Part shown: positions 10,666 through 19,954 of the stretch, piece by piece | How positions within the stretch are numbered: the first letter of the stretch is position 1 | How the letters are laid out: the number at the start of each line of letters is the position of its first letter | Source: Arthrobacter bussei | Lineage (GTDB): Bacteria > Actinomycetota > Actinomycetes > Actinomycetales > Micrococcaceae | Direction of reading: 5' to 3' | Assembly (NCBI RefSeq): GCF_009377195.2 | Contig: NZ_VJXX01000003.1 | Location: forward strand, 240,595 to 304,594 | DNA length: 64,000 nt | Notes under the pieces: generated by a model | Told to the model about the DNA's origin: nothing | Seen by the model: only the letters and a program-made list of their open reading frames with translations | Databases searched by the model: none | Program-made: the position numbers and the translations under genes

Positions 10666-11817
10666 GTGAACCAGCCATACGACGACTCCGTGTCCGACGT
10701 GTCCGACCCGTCCGACGACGCCACCGACGGGATCGCCGCCGGCACCGCCCGGGACGGGACCGAGCAGGAGCCGGCCGGAGTAGGCGCCGACCTGCAGGAG
10801 GACGTGCAGGAGGAGCCTCAGGGACAGGACGAGCAGGGACAGGGCGCGCAGGGACAGGGCGCGCAGGGACAGGGCGCGCAGGGACAGGATGCCGACCCGG
10901 ACGACGATGCGCGGTCCGACACCGGGGCGACCGTGGCCCGCGCGCCCATCACCGCGTATCGCGGTACGGCGGGGGACGGGAGCGGCCGCGGCCGGATCGT
11001 GCTGGCCGCGACCCCCATCGGCAACATGGGCGATGCCACGGAGCGCCTGATCGGCCTGCTCCACAGTGCCGATGTCGTCGCCGCCGAGGACACGCGCCGC
11101 CTCCACCGGCTCGTCCAGGCGCTCGGTGTGACCGTGACCGGGCGCGTCATCAGCTACCACGAGCACAACGAGGCCGAGCGCACCCCGGAGCTGCTGGACC
11201 TCGTGCGCGACGGCGCCACCCTCCTCATGGTCACGGACGCGGGCATGCCCTCCGTCTCCGATCCGGGCTACCGGCTCGTCGAGGCCGCCGTCGCGGAGGG
11301 ACTGGACCTGACGGCCGTGCCCGGAGCCAGCGCCGTGCTGGCGGCGCTCGCGCTGTCCGGTCTGCCGACGGACCGGTTCTGCTTCGAGGGCTTCCTCCCG
11401 CGGAAGCCGGGTGTGCGCGCGGGCCGGCTGGCCGATCTCGCAAGTGAGCGCCGCACCATGGTCTTCTTCGAGGCACCCCACCGGCTCGAACCCATGCTGC
11501 GATCCCTGCAGCAGGCCTTCGGATCGGACCGTCGGGCCGCCGTCGCGAGAGAGCTCACCAAGGTGCACGAGCAGGTGGTGCGCGGTCCGCTCCTGGAACT
11601 GCTGCAGTGGGCCCAAGCCGGTGAGGTACGCGGGGAGGTCGCCGTCGTCGTGTCCGGCGCTCCCGAGACGGCGCCCACCAGGCCCGAGGACCACGTGGGC
11701 AGTGTGAACGCGCTGATCCAGGGCGGGATGCGGCTGAAGGACGCGGTGGCCGCCGTGGCCGCGAACGGACAGGTGAGCAAGCGGGAGCTGTACGCCGCCG
11801 TGATCGCCGCACGCTGA
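10666..11817 (+). CDS. rsmI: 16S rRNA (cytidine(1402)-2'-O)-methyltransferase
   Basis: The enzyme methylates the ribose of C1402 in 16S rRNA using SAM. The conserved core starts near residue 108 (RIVLAATPIGNMGDATER) and includes AAEDTRRLHRL, TDAGMPSVSDPG, VPGASAVLAALALSGLP and FFEAPHRL, all typical of RsmI. About 105 residues at the N-terminus are extra compared with E. coli RsmI. They are acidic and glutamine-rich and contain three tandem GQGAQ units encoded by near-identical repeats around 10850-10885. The extension looks disordered and its function is unknown. The start is supported by a leaderless promoter. Confidence 0.93.
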   Translation: MNQPYDDSVSDVSDPSDDATDGIAAGTARDGTEQEPAGVGADLQEDVQEEPQGQDEQGQGAQGQGAQGQGAQGQDADPDDDARSDTGATVARAPITAYRGTAGDGSGRGRIVLAATPIGNMGDATERLIGLLHSADVVAAEDTRRLHRLVQALGVTVTGRVISYHEHNEAERTPELLDLVRDGATLLMVTDAGMPSVSDPGYRLVEAAVAEGLDLTAVPGASAVLAALALSGLPTDRFCFEGFLPRKPGVRAGRLADLASERRTMVFFEAPHRLEPMLRSLQQAFGSDRRAAVARELTKVHEQVVRGPLLELLQWAQAGEVRGEVAVVVSGAPETAPTRPEDHVGSVNALIQGGMRLKDAVAAVAANGQVSKRELYAAVIAAR

Positions 11818-11837
11818 GCTCTGTGCACTCGTCCAAA

Positions 11838-11860
11838 GGAAGTGCCCCAACGGGGTGCAG
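11838..11860 (+). terminator. Small hairpin after rsmI
   Basis: A short stem (GCCCC, loop AAC, GGGG, with a bulge before GC) lies about 25 bp after the rsmI stop and may end its transcript. No T tract follows. Confidence 0.3.
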
Positions 11861-11891
11861 TCTCCACTGGACACCCCTCCGACGCCAGGTC

Positions 11892-11927
11892 TAGCGTGAG
11901 CGGGCATGCCCCTCGTGGCATGCCCGC
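11892..11927 (+). promoter_or_regulatory. gabD promoter -10 and perfect 11-bp inverted repeat at the transcript 5' end
   Basis: TAGCGT at 11892-11897 looks like a -10 box. Immediately downstream, 11900-11910 and 11917-11927 form a perfect 11-bp inverted repeat with a 6-nt spacer. It sits at the expected transcription start, before GAAGGAG and the gabD ATG. It could be a repressor operator or a 5' hairpin; the two cannot be told apart from sequence. Confidence 0.5.
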
Positions 11928-11951
11928 CCACCGTCGCGAAGGAGAACCAGC

Positions 11952-13433
11952 ATGGCCGTCACCGCCGACCAGGAGAAGGCAGTACTCGACAAGGTGCCCA
12001 CGGGGCTCTTCATCGGCGGACAGTGGCGGGACTCCTCGTCCGGGGCCACGTTCGACGTGGAGGACCCGGCGACCGGCAGGACGCTCCTGACGCTGGCCGA
12101 CGCCACGCCGGAGGACGGCATGGCTGCGCTCGACGCCGCCGTCGCAGCACAGGCCGGGTGGGCACGCACGGCACCCCGTGAGCGCGGCGAGATCCTGCGG
12201 CGGGCCTTCGACCTCGTGACCGCGAGGGCGGACGAGTTCGCCCTGCTCATGACACTCGAGATGGGCAAGCCGCTGGCCGAGGCACGCGGTGAGGTGACCT
12301 ACGGCGCGGAGTTCCTGCGCTGGTTCTCCGAGGAGGCCGTGCGCGCCAGCGGCCGCTACTCGATGGCACCGGACGGCAGGTCGCGCCTGCTGGTCAGCAA
12401 GAAGCCGGTGGGCCCATGCCTGCTGATCACCCCCTGGAACTTCCCGCTGGCCATGGCCACGCGCAAGATCTCCCCGGCCATCGCCGCCGGCTGCACCATG
12501 GTGCTCAAGCCCGCCAACCTCACGCCGCTGACGTCCTCGCTCTTCGCGACGGTACTGCAGGAAGCCGGGCTCCCGGACGGGGTGCTCAACATCGTGAACA
12601 CCACCACGGCGGGTGACGTCACCGGGCCGCTCATCGAGGACCCGCGCCTGCGCAAGCTCTCCTTCACCGGGTCCACGCCCGTGGGACGGAGCCTGCTGGC
12701 TGCCGCGTCGAAGAACGTGCTCCGGACCTCCATGGAGCTCGGCGGCAACGCCCCGTTCCTGGTGTTCGAGGACGCCGACCTCGACGCCGCGGTGAACGGC
12801 GCCATGCTCGCCAAGCTCCGCAACATGGGGGAGGCGTGCACGGCGGCCAACCGCTTCATCGTCCACGAGTCCGTCGCGGACCGCTTCGCCGGGGCGCTGG
12901 CCGCGCGCATGGGGGCCGTGACCCCTGCCCGTGGCACGGAGGACGGCTCGACCCTCGGCCCCCTGATCGACCGCAAGAGTCGCGACAAGGTGCACGAGCT
13001 CGTGTCCTCCGCCGTCGGCGACGGGGCGACGGCGGTCACCGGGGGCAGCCCGATCACCGGTGACGGCTACTTCTACGAGGCCACCGTCCTCACCAACGTG
13101 TCCCGCTCCTCGCGCATCCTGAAGGAGGAGATCTTCGGGCCGGTGGCGCCGATCGTCACCTTCAGCACCGAGGACGAGGCCGTGGAACTGGCGAACGACA
13201 CCGAATACGGCCTCGTGGCCTACGTGTTCACGAAGGACCTCAACCGCGGACTGCGCATCGGCGAGCGGCTCGACACCGGCATGATGGGCCTCAACGCGGG
13301 GGTCGTCTCCAATGCCGCGGCTCCCTTCGGCGGCGTCAAGCAGTCCGGGCTCGGCCGTGAGGGCGGCGCAGAGGGCATCGAGGAGTACCTGTACACCCAG
13401 TACGTGGGCATCGCGGACCCGTACGCGTCCTGA
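11952..13433 (+). CDS. gabD: NAD(P)-dependent succinate-semialdehyde dehydrogenase
   Basis: This aldehyde dehydrogenase superfamily member of 493 residues probably oxidises succinic semialdehyde to succinate in GABA or polyamine catabolism. The catalytic base lies in MELGGNAPF (Glu near residue 262) and the nucleophile in GEACTAANRF (Cys near 296). ITPWNFPLAMATRKI and SFTGSTPVGR form the cofactor site. The C-terminal KQSGLGREGGAEGIEEYL is typical of the SSADH branch. It has a good ribosome site (AAGGAGAA) and its own promoter. No GABA transaminase is adjacent, so substrate assignment rests on family resemblance. Confidence 0.85.
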   Translation: MAVTADQEKAVLDKVPTGLFIGGQWRDSSSGATFDVEDPATGRTLLTLADATPEDGMAALDAAVAAQAGWARTAPRERGEILRRAFDLVTARADEFALLMTLEMGKPLAEARGEVTYGAEFLRWFSEEAVRASGRYSMAPDGRSRLLVSKKPVGPCLLITPWNFPLAMATRKISPAIAAGCTMVLKPANLTPLTSSLFATVLQEAGLPDGVLNIVNTTTAGDVTGPLIEDPRLRKLSFTGSTPVGRSLLAAASKNVLRTSMELGGNAPFLVFEDADLDAAVNGAMLAKLRNMGEACTAANRFIVHESVADRFAGALAARMGAVTPARGTEDGSTLGPLIDRKSRDKVHELVSSAVGDGATAVTGGSPITGDGYFYEATVLTNVSRSSRILKEEIFGPVAPIVTFSTEDEAVELANDTEYGLVAYVFTKDLNRGLRIGERLDTGMMGLNAGVVSNAAAPFGGVKQSGLGREGGAEGIEEYLYTQYVGIADPYAS

Positions 13434-13459
13434 TCCCGCGTCCTCGGGAGCGTCAGGAG

Positions 13460-13485
13460 GCCGGCACCCCGAGCGGGGTGCCGGC
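13460..13485. terminator. Bidirectional terminator between gabD and the transglutaminase gene
   Basis: A perfect 11-bp GC-rich stem (13460-13470 with 13475-13485) with loop GAGC lies between two convergent genes. Confidence 0.65.
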
Positions 13486-13553
13486 ATCCGTCGTCGGGCC
13501 CGATTCCACCCGTCCTTCTCGGCCGGCGATGCGCTGCCGGCGGGCCGGCCGGG

Positions 13554-16001
13554 CTACCCGCGGCGCGAGCCGGACCGGAAGCGGTTCATCAGTGACTGCG
13601 GGAACAGCCGGGCCTTGACCCTCGTGGACCACGGGCTCCCACGTCGCAGCGCACGGGTGACGATATCGACGTCGTCCCAGCGCGCTGCGGAGGGCCGTGC
13701 GAGGGTGGCGGAGCCACCGCCGCGAACCGCGCCGCTCCCGCCGCCCGGCCGGACCGGTGGGATCGCACCGTCCGCCGGGATCCGCGCGGCGTACTCCTCG
13801 TGCTCGTAGGCGTTCCTGAGCCGGGCCAGCGATTGCGCGGGCTCACCGGCGAGATCCGCCTCGTGGGCCAGGCGGGCTGCGAAGGTGCGCGGGGTGTCGG
13901 TCTCGTCCAGCGGGTGTCCGTAGTCGCCGGCGATGTCCGTCGTCTCGGCCCAGGCCGCGGTCGCGGCACCGTCGACGGCGGCCGACACGTCCGCGACGGC
14001 GACGGTCCGGCGCCGAGACCGGGTCCTGGCCGTGCGCAGCAGCAGGGGGACGAGGGCGAGCAGGGCGATCCCGCCGAGAGCGGCGGCACCCGCGCCCGGC
14101 GACGCCTCGTTCTGCGGTCCGGCACCCTGGCCGCCCGCCGCAGCATCCGAGGCCTCCGCCGACGCGTCGGCCTCTGCTCCGACCCGGGAAAGGCTTCCCG
14201 GGTTCAGGGCGTCGGAGTCGTCGGCGCGCGGTCCCACCGGCGAGAAGGCCTGCTGCGCATACGTCGGCACCACGCCGCGGGACGGCGTCGGTTCGAACTG
14301 GACCCACCCGACCCCCTCGAAGTACAGCTCGGGCCAGGCGTGCGCGTTGCGCGAGTCGACGACGAACTCGTTGAGCTCGGTGCCGTCGGGACCCTCCTCG
14401 CTGTCACCGGTCGGGCTTCCCGGCGTGTAGCCGACGGCCACCCTGCTGGGGATGCCGGCGGCCCGGGCCATCACGGCCATGGTCCCCGCGTAGTGCACGC
14501 AGTACCCCGACTTCGATTCGAGGAAGCGGGCCATGACGTCCATGCCGCTGCCGTCGTACCCGCCCTCCACAGGGGCCTCGACCGAGTAGGTGAACTCCGG
14601 TCCCCGCAGGTAGTTCTGGATGGCCATCGCCTTGTCGTAGGGGTTCACGTAGTCGCCGGTGATCTCCTCGGTGCTGGTGCGGACGATCTCCGGGGTGTCG
14701 TCGGGCAGCTCGGTGAAGATCGCGGGGACGGACTCGCTGTCGGACGGCCCGATCGACCCCAACCCCTCCCGCGTGAGTGACGCGGAGCGGGTCTCCACCA
14801 GGTATTCCTGCCGGGCCGTCGACCCGCCGTCGGTCGCGAGGATGGACAGGTTCGCCGGATCCCAGGCCCAGCTGCCCGCGAGGTTCGTTACACCGACGGG
14901 CGCGTACGGGGACAGCAACCAGGGGCTCGCATAGCTCTGCGTCGTGATGCGCGTGAACGTCTGCTCGGCCTCGGCGTCCGCAGCCGGTGCTCCCGTCTCC
15001 ACGCCGATCTCCTCGACACCTGCCTCTCGTTCACCCCTCCGCTCGTCCGGCTCCCAGCGGCGTCCGCTGAAGTCCTCGAGCGTGACCGCCCGCAGGTAGA
15101 CGGGGGTGTCCGAGTTGGTGGAATAGGCGATGCGCCCGAAGCCCGTCGGGTTCCTGAGGTCGTTGCCGAGGGTGACGGCGGGATTGAGCCCCGTGGCATT
15201 GCCCCACAGGTTCAGGCGCGCGCCCTGCGGGAAGGCTCCCGAGGTGAAGCCGGGCACGAACATCGGCAGGACCACGGCAGCGGCCAGGGCTGCGGCCCCG
15301 ATCATCGCGCTGCGCCCGGCGAAACCCGAGGACGCACGCGCCCCGCCCGATGCGAGCCGGTTCTCCCTCCACTGCGCGACGGCGAGGAGGAGCAGGAACG
15401 CGAGGACCGTGGTGATGAAGGCGAACATGCCGACACCGGTCGGCTTCACGACGGCCGGCGAGATCATGACCGTGATCAGGGCCAGGCCGCTGGCGGCGGG
15501 CATGCGCAGGGTGGTCGAGAAGAGGTCGACGACGATGGCGATGAGTCCGAGCGCGGCGCAGACGATGAGGAAGATCCCTGCGCTCGGCAGAACGGGAGCC
15601 ACCTGGGACACCACCGTCTCCTCGGCCTGGGCGAGCAGGCGCTGCAACTCCAACGAGGTGCCCGGCCCGGGCACCACCCCGAGGATGCTCTGGCGGGGGA
15701 AGAACTGGGCGGTCAGGGCGCCGATGAGGGCAAGAACCCCCACGAGTGCCGTGATCATGCTGCCGAGGCGGAGCGCCCGCGTGGCGGCCATCGCCACCAG
15801 GACCGGGACGAGGGTGCCTACCACGGGCGCGAGCCACGTCCAGGGTTCGACGACACCGTTGAGGCTCGTGGCGGCCGCGAGCACCGCGAGGAGGCAGGCA
15901 CCCGTCACGGCCCAGTGCCACGGATCGGCCGACGGCGACGGTCGGGGGACGGTCGGCGCGGCCTCGAGGGCCGTCGCGGGGCGGGAGAGAGTCGAGGTCA
16001 T
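13554..16001 (-). CDS. TgpA-like transglutaminase domain membrane protein (DUF3488, TGc, DUF4129)
   Basis: The 815-residue protein starts MTSTLSRPATALEAA. The first 230 residues hold several hydrophobic helices (DUF3488-like). A large extracytoplasmic region follows with a transglutaminase core: catalytic Cys in SGYCVHYAG, His in SRNAHAWPE and a downstream Asp/Glu before GWVQFEPTPS. After one further membrane helix comes a cytoplasmic DUF4129-like tail. Its start overlaps the end of the upstream DUF58 gene by 4 bp (ATGA), so translation is probably coupled. The moxR-DUF58-TGc trio is a conserved cluster thought to act on envelope or protein-complex maturation. The exact substrate is unknown. 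Confidence 0.88.
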   Translation of the reverse strand: MTSTLSRPATALEAAPTVPRPSPSADPWHWAVTGACLLAVLAAATSLNGVVEPWTWLAPVVGTLVPVLVAMAATRALRLGSMITALVGVLALIGALTAQFFPRQSILGVVPGPGTSLELQRLLAQAEETVVSQVAPVLPSAGIFLIVCAALGLIAIVVDLFSTTLRMPAASGLALITVMISPAVVKPTGVGMFAFITTVLAFLLLLAVAQWRENRLASGGARASSGFAGRSAMIGAAALAAAVVLPMFVPGFTSGAFPQGARLNLWGNATGLNPAVTLGNDLRNPTGFGRIAYSTNSDTPVYLRAVTLEDFSGRRWEPDERRGEREAGVEEIGVETGAPAADAEAEQTFTRITTQSYASPWLLSPYAPVGVTNLAGSWAWDPANLSILATDGGSTARQEYLVETRSASLTREGLGSIGPSDSESVPAIFTELPDDTPEIVRTSTEEITGDYVNPYDKAMAIQNYLRGPEFTYSVEAPVEGGYDGSGMDVMARFLESKSGYCVHYAGTMAVMARAAGIPSRVAVGYTPGSPTGDSEEGPDGTELNEFVVDSRNAHAWPELYFEGVGWVQFEPTPSRGVVPTYAQQAFSPVGPRADDSDALNPGSLSRVGAEADASAEASDAAAGGQGAGPQNEASPGAGAAALGGIALLALVPLLLRTARTRSRRRTVAVADVSAAVDGAATAAWAETTDIAGDYGHPLDETDTPRTFAARLAHEADLAGEPAQSLARLRNAYEHEEYAARIPADGAIPPVRPGGGSGAVRGGGSATLARPSAARWDDVDIVTRALRRGSPWSTRVKARLFPQSLMNRFRSGSRRG

Positions 16002-17518
16002 GCTGGGCCCCTGGAGGTGTCGCGTGCGGGTCGGTGCTGGTCGGACGGGCGGCCGGCGCCTGAGACGGCGCCTCCGCGGGCGGATGCAGGGCCGGTCGGC
16101 TGCTCGAGGCCGGCCCAGACGGTGGGGAGGGACGCTACGGGTGACGCCGCGGTCGCATGCCAACCGGCATCGCGCAGGAGCTCGATCTGCTTCCGGGAGT
16201 CGACGGGGCGTTCGGTCGCGATGATCGCGTACGACGCGGAACTGCCGTCGGCCGCAGAAGCGAGCGCTCTGGCTTCCTCGGTCGTCAGGACTCCGACGAC
16301 GGCGATGAGGGGGCCGCGGTGCCGCGTCGCGGCGAGCTTGTCGAGGAGGTCGTCGCCGTATGCCGTGTGCTGGGCGGTCTGGGCAGCTTCCGCCGTCGAG
16401 CGCCGGATGCGTCGTGCCGCCACCCGCGCGGCCTCGCCGGCCCGCACCACGCTGCTGCCGGTGTTGTCCTCCGCCGAGGACCGCCGCCCGGCCTCCGGTG
16501 CGAGTTCCAGGGCGGCCAGGCCCTCGGCGATGCCGGCGACCGCGCCCTGGCCGTGGTGCTCCTCGTCGGACGGGAACGGTGCGGAGGCGGAGTGCAGCAG
16601 CGCAGGCGCCCCGTGGTGGTCGAGGAAGCGCAGCGCGTAGTTGCGCTCGAGGAGGTGCGCACTGATGGACATGACTGCGGTGACCGCCCACTCGAACGTC
16701 GGCGACGTCGACAGGCCCGTGCCGTCCCCGCTGCCGAAGGCGGCACTGAACCCCGTGGCGAAAGCGTGGTGCCGCTGGTCCATCAGCAGGGTTGCCTGCG
16801 GTGTGGTCACGGACTCCTCCTGCCGGACCATCAGTTCGCTGTGGCGGGCGGTGGCAGCCCAGTGCACCCTTCGCATCGAGTCGCCGTGCCTGTATTCACG
16901 CGTCATGACGTCGTCATCGCTGGGGTTGGCCTGCCGCCTGGTCGCGGCCATGCCGTCACTGCCCCGCGAGCCGGACAGCGCGGTGCCGAGCAGGTCCACC
17001 GGAGCGGGCGTGACGACGAGCGGATCGCTCCCGCCGAGGACGTGGCGCGAGGTGCACAGTCCGAACGGGTCCGTGAATTCGGCCGTCACGGGTCCGATCC
17101 CATACACCCCCCGGGAGGCCGATCTGAGCCGGTACTCGTAGAGGGACACGCCGTCGCGCGTGGGATTGCGTGACGGATAGGTGAAGTGCGGCGCCTGCCC
17201 GAAGCGGGCCGGGAGTTGCTCCTCCATGGCGACCGTCGCACCGCCGGCCACCGAGGCGGTCAGCGAGAGGGTCACGGTCGTCGTCGCCCCGATCTCCATG
17301 GACTGCGGCTGGAAGCGTCGCGCCACGGTGAAACGCGGCTTGACGATCCGGAGCACGATCAGCGAGGCCAGGGGCAGGGCGAGCAGCAGTACACCCACGT
17401 ACAGGAGGTCACGCCGGCCCAGGATCTGTGCCGCCAGCAGCGAGACGATCGCCGTGAGGACGAAACCCCAGCCGCGCACGGTCAGGGTGCGCGAGGGCAG
17501 CTTGTCGAGGAGGGCCAT
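15998..17518 (-). CDS. DUF58 domain-containing protein
   Basis: Two N-terminal hydrophobic helices (about residues 15-60) precede a beta-rich region and the DUF58 core EYRHGDSMRRVHWAATAR, which is the family signature. The protein is 506 residues. DUF58 proteins often carry a degenerate von Willebrand A fold and are encoded with MoxR AAA+ ATPases. Here the gene lies between moxR (48 bp upstream) and the transglutaminase gene (4-bp overlap), all on the minus strand. A membrane-bound partner of the MoxR ATPase is the usual proposal. No enzymatic residues are recognised. Confidence 0.88.
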   Translation of the reverse strand: MALLDKLPSRTLTVRGWGFVLTAIVSLLAAQILGRRDLLYVGVLLLALPLASLIVLRIVKPRFTVARRFQPQSMEIGATTTVTLSLTASVAGGATVAMEEQLPARFGQAPHFTYPSRNPTRDGVSLYEYRLRSASRGVYGIGPVTAEFTDPFGLCTSRHVLGGSDPLVVTPAPVDLLGTALSGSRGSDGMAATRRQANPSDDDVMTREYRHGDSMRRVHWAATARHSELMVRQEESVTTPQATLLMDQRHHAFATGFSAAFGSGDGTGLSTSPTFEWAVTAVMSISAHLLERNYALRFLDHHGAPALLHSASAPFPSDEEHHGQGAVAGIAEGLAALELAPEAGRRSSAEDNTGSSVVRAGEAARVAARRIRRSTAEAAQTAQHTAYGDDLLDKLAATRHRGPLIAVVGVLTTEEARALASAADGSSASYAIIATERPVDSRKQIELLRDAGWHATAASPVASLPTVWAGLEQPTGPASARGGAVSGAGRPSDQHRPARDTSRGPA

Positions 17519-17566
17519 GGGAGATCCGCCGGACCTAGGCGGGGACCGTGTCGTGGCTCGGACGCG

Positions 17567-18592
17567 TCATCGCCGCTGCACCTCGCGGGCCACGGGGACG
17601 CGCGCGAGGACGTCGGCGACGATGGTGGATGCCGTATCGCCGGCACTCGTGGCCTTGCGGTCGAGCAGGAGGCGGTGGGCGAGGACGGCGTCGGCGATCG
17701 CGGCGATGTCGTCGGGCAGGACGAAGTCGCGCCCTTCGAGGGCTGCGCCCGCCTTCGCGGCGCGGAGGAGCTGGAGCAGGGAGCGCGGGCTGGCGCCGAG
17801 CCGCAGCCGGGGGTGCTCGCGCGTCGCGCGGCCGATCGAGACGGTGTAGTCCTTGACCGCGGGCGAGACGTAGACGCCGCGCACCTGGCGCATCATGCCC
17901 GCGATGTCCGCGACGCTCGCCACCGGCCTGATCGCCTCGAGGGGCGAGACGGACTGGTGGGTCTCGAGCATGTCCGCCTCCGCCCGCGCATCGGGGTAGC
18001 CCATGGAGATACGCGCCATGAAACGGTCCCGCTGAGCCTCGGGCAGGGGGTAGGTGCCCTCCATCTCTATCGGGTTCTGCGTGGCGACCACCATGAACGG
18101 CGCCCCGAGCGGGTGCGTGTGGCCGTCGACCGTCACCTGATGCTCCTCCATGCACTCGAGCAGGGAGGACTGCGTCTTGGCGGACGCCCTGTTGATCTCG
18201 TCGCCGATGACGATGTTCGCGAACACGGGTCCACGCCGGAACTCGAAGCGCCGCGAGTCCTGGTTGAAGATCGAGACGCCCGTGACGTCGGACGGCAGCA
18301 GGTCGGGGGTGAACTGGATCCGGTTCACGGTGCAGTCGATCGTCCGCGCCAGGGTCTTCGCCAGCATGGTCTTGCCCACCCCCGGGACGTCCTCGAGGAG
18401 CAGATGGCCCTGTGCCAGCAGGACCGTCAGTGCCAGCCGCGCCGCTTCGGGCTTGCCGTCGATCACGGTGTCGATCGCGTCGAGGATGCGGGAGCTGATT
18501 TCGTGGAATCCTGCTCCCGGGACGTCCGGAACGTCCAGGGCCACCGATCGTGGAGCGTCGGCGACCTCGGCGATGTTGTGCTGGACGTCCAT
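17567..18592 (-). CDS. MoxR family AAA+ ATPase
   Basis: The 341-residue protein starts MDVQHNIAEV. The ATG at 18592 has GGAAGG just upstream; a start nine codons earlier lacks one. Visible motifs are Walker A (GVGKTMLAKTLAR), the MoxR signature FTPDLLPSDVTG, Walker B region FANIVIGDEINRASAKTQ, SLLECMEEHQVT and the sensor region VVATQNPIEMEGTYPLPEAQRDRF. MoxR ATPases act as chaperone-like remodelers, usually with DUF58 partners, and both partners follow here. It is the first gene of the three-gene operon and is transcribed away from tatD. Confidence 0.93.
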   Translation of the reverse strand: MDVQHNIAEVADAPRSVALDVPDVPGAGFHEISSRILDAIDTVIDGKPEAARLALTVLLAQGHLLLEDVPGVGKTMLAKTLARTIDCTVNRIQFTPDLLPSDVTGVSIFNQDSRRFEFRRGPVFANIVIGDEINRASAKTQSSLLECMEEHQVTVDGHTHPLGAPFMVVATQNPIEMEGTYPLPEAQRDRFMARISMGYPDARAEADMLETHQSVSPLEAIRPVASVADIAGMMRQVRGVYVSPAVKDYTVSIGRATREHPRLRLGASPRSLLQLLRAAKAGAALEGRDFVLPDDIAAIADAVLAHRLLLDRKATSAGDTASTIVADVLARVPVAREVQRR

Positions 18593-18766
18593 GGGTACCT
18601 TCCACGCGAGAGCCCGCACCGGGGACCGTCGGCCGGGCGGCCGGGATCGACGACACAGGGAACGGCCGCGACCGGTCCGGCGCGGGGCAGGACAGACCGG
18701 GCTGATGGATTTAACAGATTACTAGCTCAACTTGTCCCCGGGGAGATAAGTTCCGCGCGCTGGCTA

Positions 18767-18772
18767 GGCTTG
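18767..18772 (+). promoter_or_regulatory. -10 box for leaderless tatD transcript
   Basis: TAGGCT is followed by 5-7 nt and then ATG 18778, so the mRNA probably begins at or next to the start codon. Confidence 0.5.
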
Positions 18773-18777
18773 AAGGT

Positions 18778-19743
18778 ATGTGTGACAGTGCGAACGCGGC
18801 CGGCCACGGCCTGACCGTCGGCGAGACCCCACCCGCCTATCGGGAGCCGGAGGAAGCCGACGCGTCCAGCTCCGACGAGTCCGCAGGGGAGGTCCGACGG
18901 CGACGGAAGGGTGGCTTCCCACCCCTGCCGGAGCCGCTCGCGGTGCCGGTGATCGACAACCACACGCACTTCGATGTCCGGGACGGCGCCGTCCTGGTCC
19001 CGATCGGCGAGGCGCTCGACGCGGCCCAGGCGGCCGGGGTCCGCGGGGCGGTCCAGGTGGGGACCGATCTGGAGTCCTCGCGGTTCACGGCCGCCGTCGT
19101 CGAGCAGGATCCTCGCCTGCTCGGCGCGGTGGCGCTGCATCCCAACGACGCCCCGCTCCTCGCCGAGGGGGGAACGCTCGACGACGCCCTGTCGGAGATC
19201 GAGCAGCTTGCGACGGGTGGCAGGATCCGGGCCCTCGGTGAGACCGGCCTCGACTACTTCCGGACCGGGCAGGAGGGACGCGGGAGCCAGCTGACGTCCT
19301 TCCGCGCCCACATCGACATCGCCAAGCGCCTGGGCAAGGCGCTGCAGATCCATGACCGGGAGGCACACGACGACGTCGTCGCCACCCTGCTGTCCGATGG
19401 AGCACCCGAGCGCGTGGTGCTGCACTGCTTCTCGGGCGATGCCGCCCTGGCCCGTACCTGTAACGAGCAGGGCTGGTTCATGTCCTTCGCAGGCACCGTC
19501 ACCTTCAAGAACGCCGCGAACCTGCGGGAGGCCCTGCTCGTCGCGGATCCGGGGCTCGTCCTGGTGGAGACGGATGCTCCGTTCCTGACACCGCATCCCC
19601 ACCGCGGCCGTCCGAACGCGAGCTACGTCATGCCGAACACCGTGCGGGCGATGGCGGAGGTCGTCGGCTCCGACGTGGACGCCCTGTGCTCCCGGCTCAC
19701 CGCCAACACCGAAGCGGTGTACGGGAGGTGGGATGCTCCGTGA
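18778..19743 (+). CDS. TatD family metal-dependent hydrolase
   Basis: This is a probable Mg-dependent DNase of the TatD family, 321 residues. The metal-binding HTH motif is in DNHTHFD (about residues 58-64). GETGLDYF, the histidine in LQIHDREAHDDV and ETDAPFLTPHPHRG complete the site. About 55 residues at the N-terminus precede the barrel and look unstructured. In many actinobacteria the order is metG-tatD-rpfB-rsmA-ispE. Here rsmA and ispE follow, but no rpfB is present in the 480-bp gap. Confidence 0.9.
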   Translation: MCDSANAAGHGLTVGETPPAYREPEEADASSSDESAGEVRRRRKGGFPPLPEPLAVPVIDNHTHFDVRDGAVLVPIGEALDAAQAAGVRGAVQVGTDLESSRFTAAVVEQDPRLLGAVALHPNDAPLLAEGGTLDDALSEIEQLATGGRIRALGETGLDYFRTGQEGRGSQLTSFRAHIDIAKRLGKALQIHDREAHDDVVATLLSDGAPERVVLHCFSGDAALARTCNEQGWFMSFAGTVTFKNAANLREALLVADPGLVLVETDAPFLTPHPHRGRPNASYVMPNTVRAMAEVVGSDVDALCSRLTANTEAVYGRWDAP

Positions 19744-19812
19744 CTGCCACGCTGCTCCGAGCCCGGCCGACGGGTCGCATCACGCCGGAGAAGCCGATGG
19801 ATGAGCGACGTA

Positions 19813-19899
19813 AGTAGCCCGATCCGGCGATCCGAGTAGCACCCTGCGGAAGGCGGGTGGGTGGCACTCGTGCCACGCCGCACACGCGCTCCGTAGCCT
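19813..19899 (+). promoter_or_regulatory. Promoter A: AGTAG boxes, ACTCGTG element and TAGCCT -10
   Basis: AGTAG is present at 19813 and 19835 (22 bp apart) and GGTGG at 19856. ACTCGTG is at 19866-19872 inside a near-perfect palindrome, and TAGCCT at 19894-19899. AGTAG-to-ACTCGTG spacing is 31 bp, the same as in promoters D and F. ACTCGTG-to-TAG is 28 bp (27 in most others). No gene follows within 320 bp except rsmA, which has its own promoter, so this promoter may drive a non-coding RNA. TSS is expected near 19906. Confidence 0.6.
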
Positions 19900-19954
19900 C
19901 GTTGCAGGGACTCCCGCCCGCCTGTGGCAGCACGCCGGCCGGCGGGGATCCCCT

